A stretch of 14,955 nt of DNA. Origin: Helicobacteraceae bacterium (GTDB lineage Bacteria > Campylobacterota > Campylobacteria > Campylobacterales > Sulfurimonadaceae). Shown piece after piece: positions 14,719-14,955 of this stretch. The position numbers were made by a program, and so were the translations under genes. The DNA lies in NCBI GenBank assembly GCA_030613795.1, contig JAUWLG010000009.1:1-14955 (forward strand), written 5' to 3'. Numbering within the stretch: position 1 is the first letter of the stretch; each line of letters opens with the position of its first letter. A model generated the notes under the pieces. The model did no database searches. It saw only the letters and a program-made list of their open reading frames with translations, and was not told the origin of the DNA.

Positions 14719-14754
14719 GACGCGGTGATGCAAAGCATAACACCTTGTCGCGTC
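14719..14754. repeat. Bulged hairpin, copy 3, with extended stem
   Basis: Three stacked stems: GACGC/GCGTC (14719-14723 and 14750-14754), GGTG/CACC (14724-14727 and 14741-14744), and ATGC/GCAT (14728-14731 and 14735-14738) with loop AAA. Bulges of AA (14739-14740) and TTGTC (14745-14749) lie on the 3' side only. It has 13 pairs in all and is the most elaborate fold of the tract. Confidence 0.55.
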
Positions 14755-14760
14755 GACCTA

Positions 14761-14784
14761 TAGAAGCCAAGCAGTTGGCTTCTA
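14761..14784 (+). repeat. GCCAAGCAGTTGGC hairpin, copy 3
   Basis: Perfect 10-bp stem TAGAAGCCAA/TTGGCTTCTA with loop GCAG (14771-14774). The outer base pairs differ from copies 1 and 2 but stay paired, whereas core and loop are the same. Confidence 0.7.
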
Positions 14785-14802
14785 CTTTACGGTCTTTGGC
14801 TG

Positions 14803-14820
14803 TAAAAGCTTGCGCTTTTA
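14803..14820. repeat. TAAAAGC / GCTTTTA hairpin
   Basis: A perfect 7-bp stem with loop TTGC. It resembles the GCCAAGCAG hairpins in having an A-rich outer arm and a four-base loop, but has a different core. An alternative stem, CTTTAC/GTAAAG (14785-14790 and 14802-14807), would compete with it. Confidence 0.5.
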
Positions 14821-14955
14821 TCCCTGTTCGGGCTGTCTAATAACAATTAGTTTTTTAGTCGTAAAAGGTAAAAGTGATGTAAGTCTTGCTTTAGAGATTA
14901 AATTGAACGTCAGAAGAACAGCGTCTCTTTCTTTTTCCTCAAGGTTTGCTTTCTG

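Larger units (their letters stand above)
14233..14955. other. Gene-free tract rich in short hairpins
   Basis: In 723 bp I find no convincing gene, tRNA or known RNA family. Instead there is a series of short inverted repeats: AGGAA/TTCCT near 14248, the bamA terminator, a 12-bp A/T-rich stem at 14374-14403, three copies of a GCCAAGCAGTTGGC hairpin, three bulged hairpins built on 4+4-bp stems, and TAAAAGC/GCTTTTA at 14803-14820. Stops are frequent in all frames apart from a 45-codon minus-strand stretch at the right edge. It may be a structured non-coding RNA, a nest of palindromic elements, or decayed DNA. Confidence 0.6.

Noticed and set aside
14451..14784. CRISPR array
   Set aside because: Only three copies of a 14-bp palindrome, with unequal spacing and one inverted; no direct repeats with uniform spacers.
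14818..14955. Minus-strand frame of 45 codons plus stop entering from the right edge (starts QKANLEEKERD, ends RQPEQG)
   Set aside because: It could be the end of a gene beyond the window, but no domain is recognisable and its end overlaps a hairpin of the non-coding tract. Extending the sequence to the right would decide.
14233..14955. Integron attC sites
   Set aside because: Some folds with extrahelical bases recall attC, but the flanking RYYYAAC and GTTRRRY core pairs are not found at the right positions, and there are no cassette genes between the hairpins.

Overview
The window looks like chromosomal DNA from a Campylobacterota bacterium of the Sulfurimonas/Sulfurovum type. Pointers are the moderately AT-rich genes with many Lys/Glu codons, sigma70 sites with a good -10 box but a poor -35 box, and the divergent tyrA/bamA pair, an arrangement I recall from Campylobacter jejuni. 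This placement is inference; no rRNA or other decisive marker is present.

Layout. 1-177 is a short non-coding end with small hairpins. 178-846 is a small serine lipase/esterase, whose last codons run into the antisense strand of a tRNA. 825-988 holds tRNA-Lys and tRNA-Glu on the minus strand, driven by a near-consensus promoter at 1027-1055. 1159-10873 is one tightly packed operon of nine plus-strand genes. 10883-11716 is tyrA on the minus strand, meeting the operon tail to tail. 11717-11979 is a divergent regulatory interval with a 9-bp inverted repeat and a terminator-like hairpin. 11980-14232 is bamA. 14233-14955 is a 723-bp gene-free tract packed with short hairpins.

The centrepiece is the operon, a double Bat (Bacteroides aerotolerance) / MoxR system. 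Its order is batA1 - batB1(TPR) - batD1 - moxR - DUF58 - DUF4381-like - batA2 - batB2(TPR) - batD2. One AAA+ MoxR ATPase, one DUF58 protein and one small membrane protein sit between two diverged copies of the membrane VWA/VWA-TPR/BatD module. Neighbouring genes overlap by 4 to 20 nt or are separated by 9 nt, so all nine are probably co-transcribed and translationally coupled. By family knowledge, MoxR ATPases act with VWA-domain partners as chaperone-like machines, and Bat proteins are tied to cell-envelope and oxidative-stress tolerance. The sequence suggests one ATPase serving two alternative envelope complexes. The copies are not equivalent: BatD1 lacks the first extracytoplasmic domain of BatD2, BatB1 has a different C-terminal tail, and the DUF58 protein has lost the usual metal-binding aspartate of its VWA-like fold.

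The flanking genes are core functions: tyrosine biosynthesis (TyrA) and outer-membrane protein assembly (BamA). The most unexplained DNA is the hairpin-rich tract after bamA.
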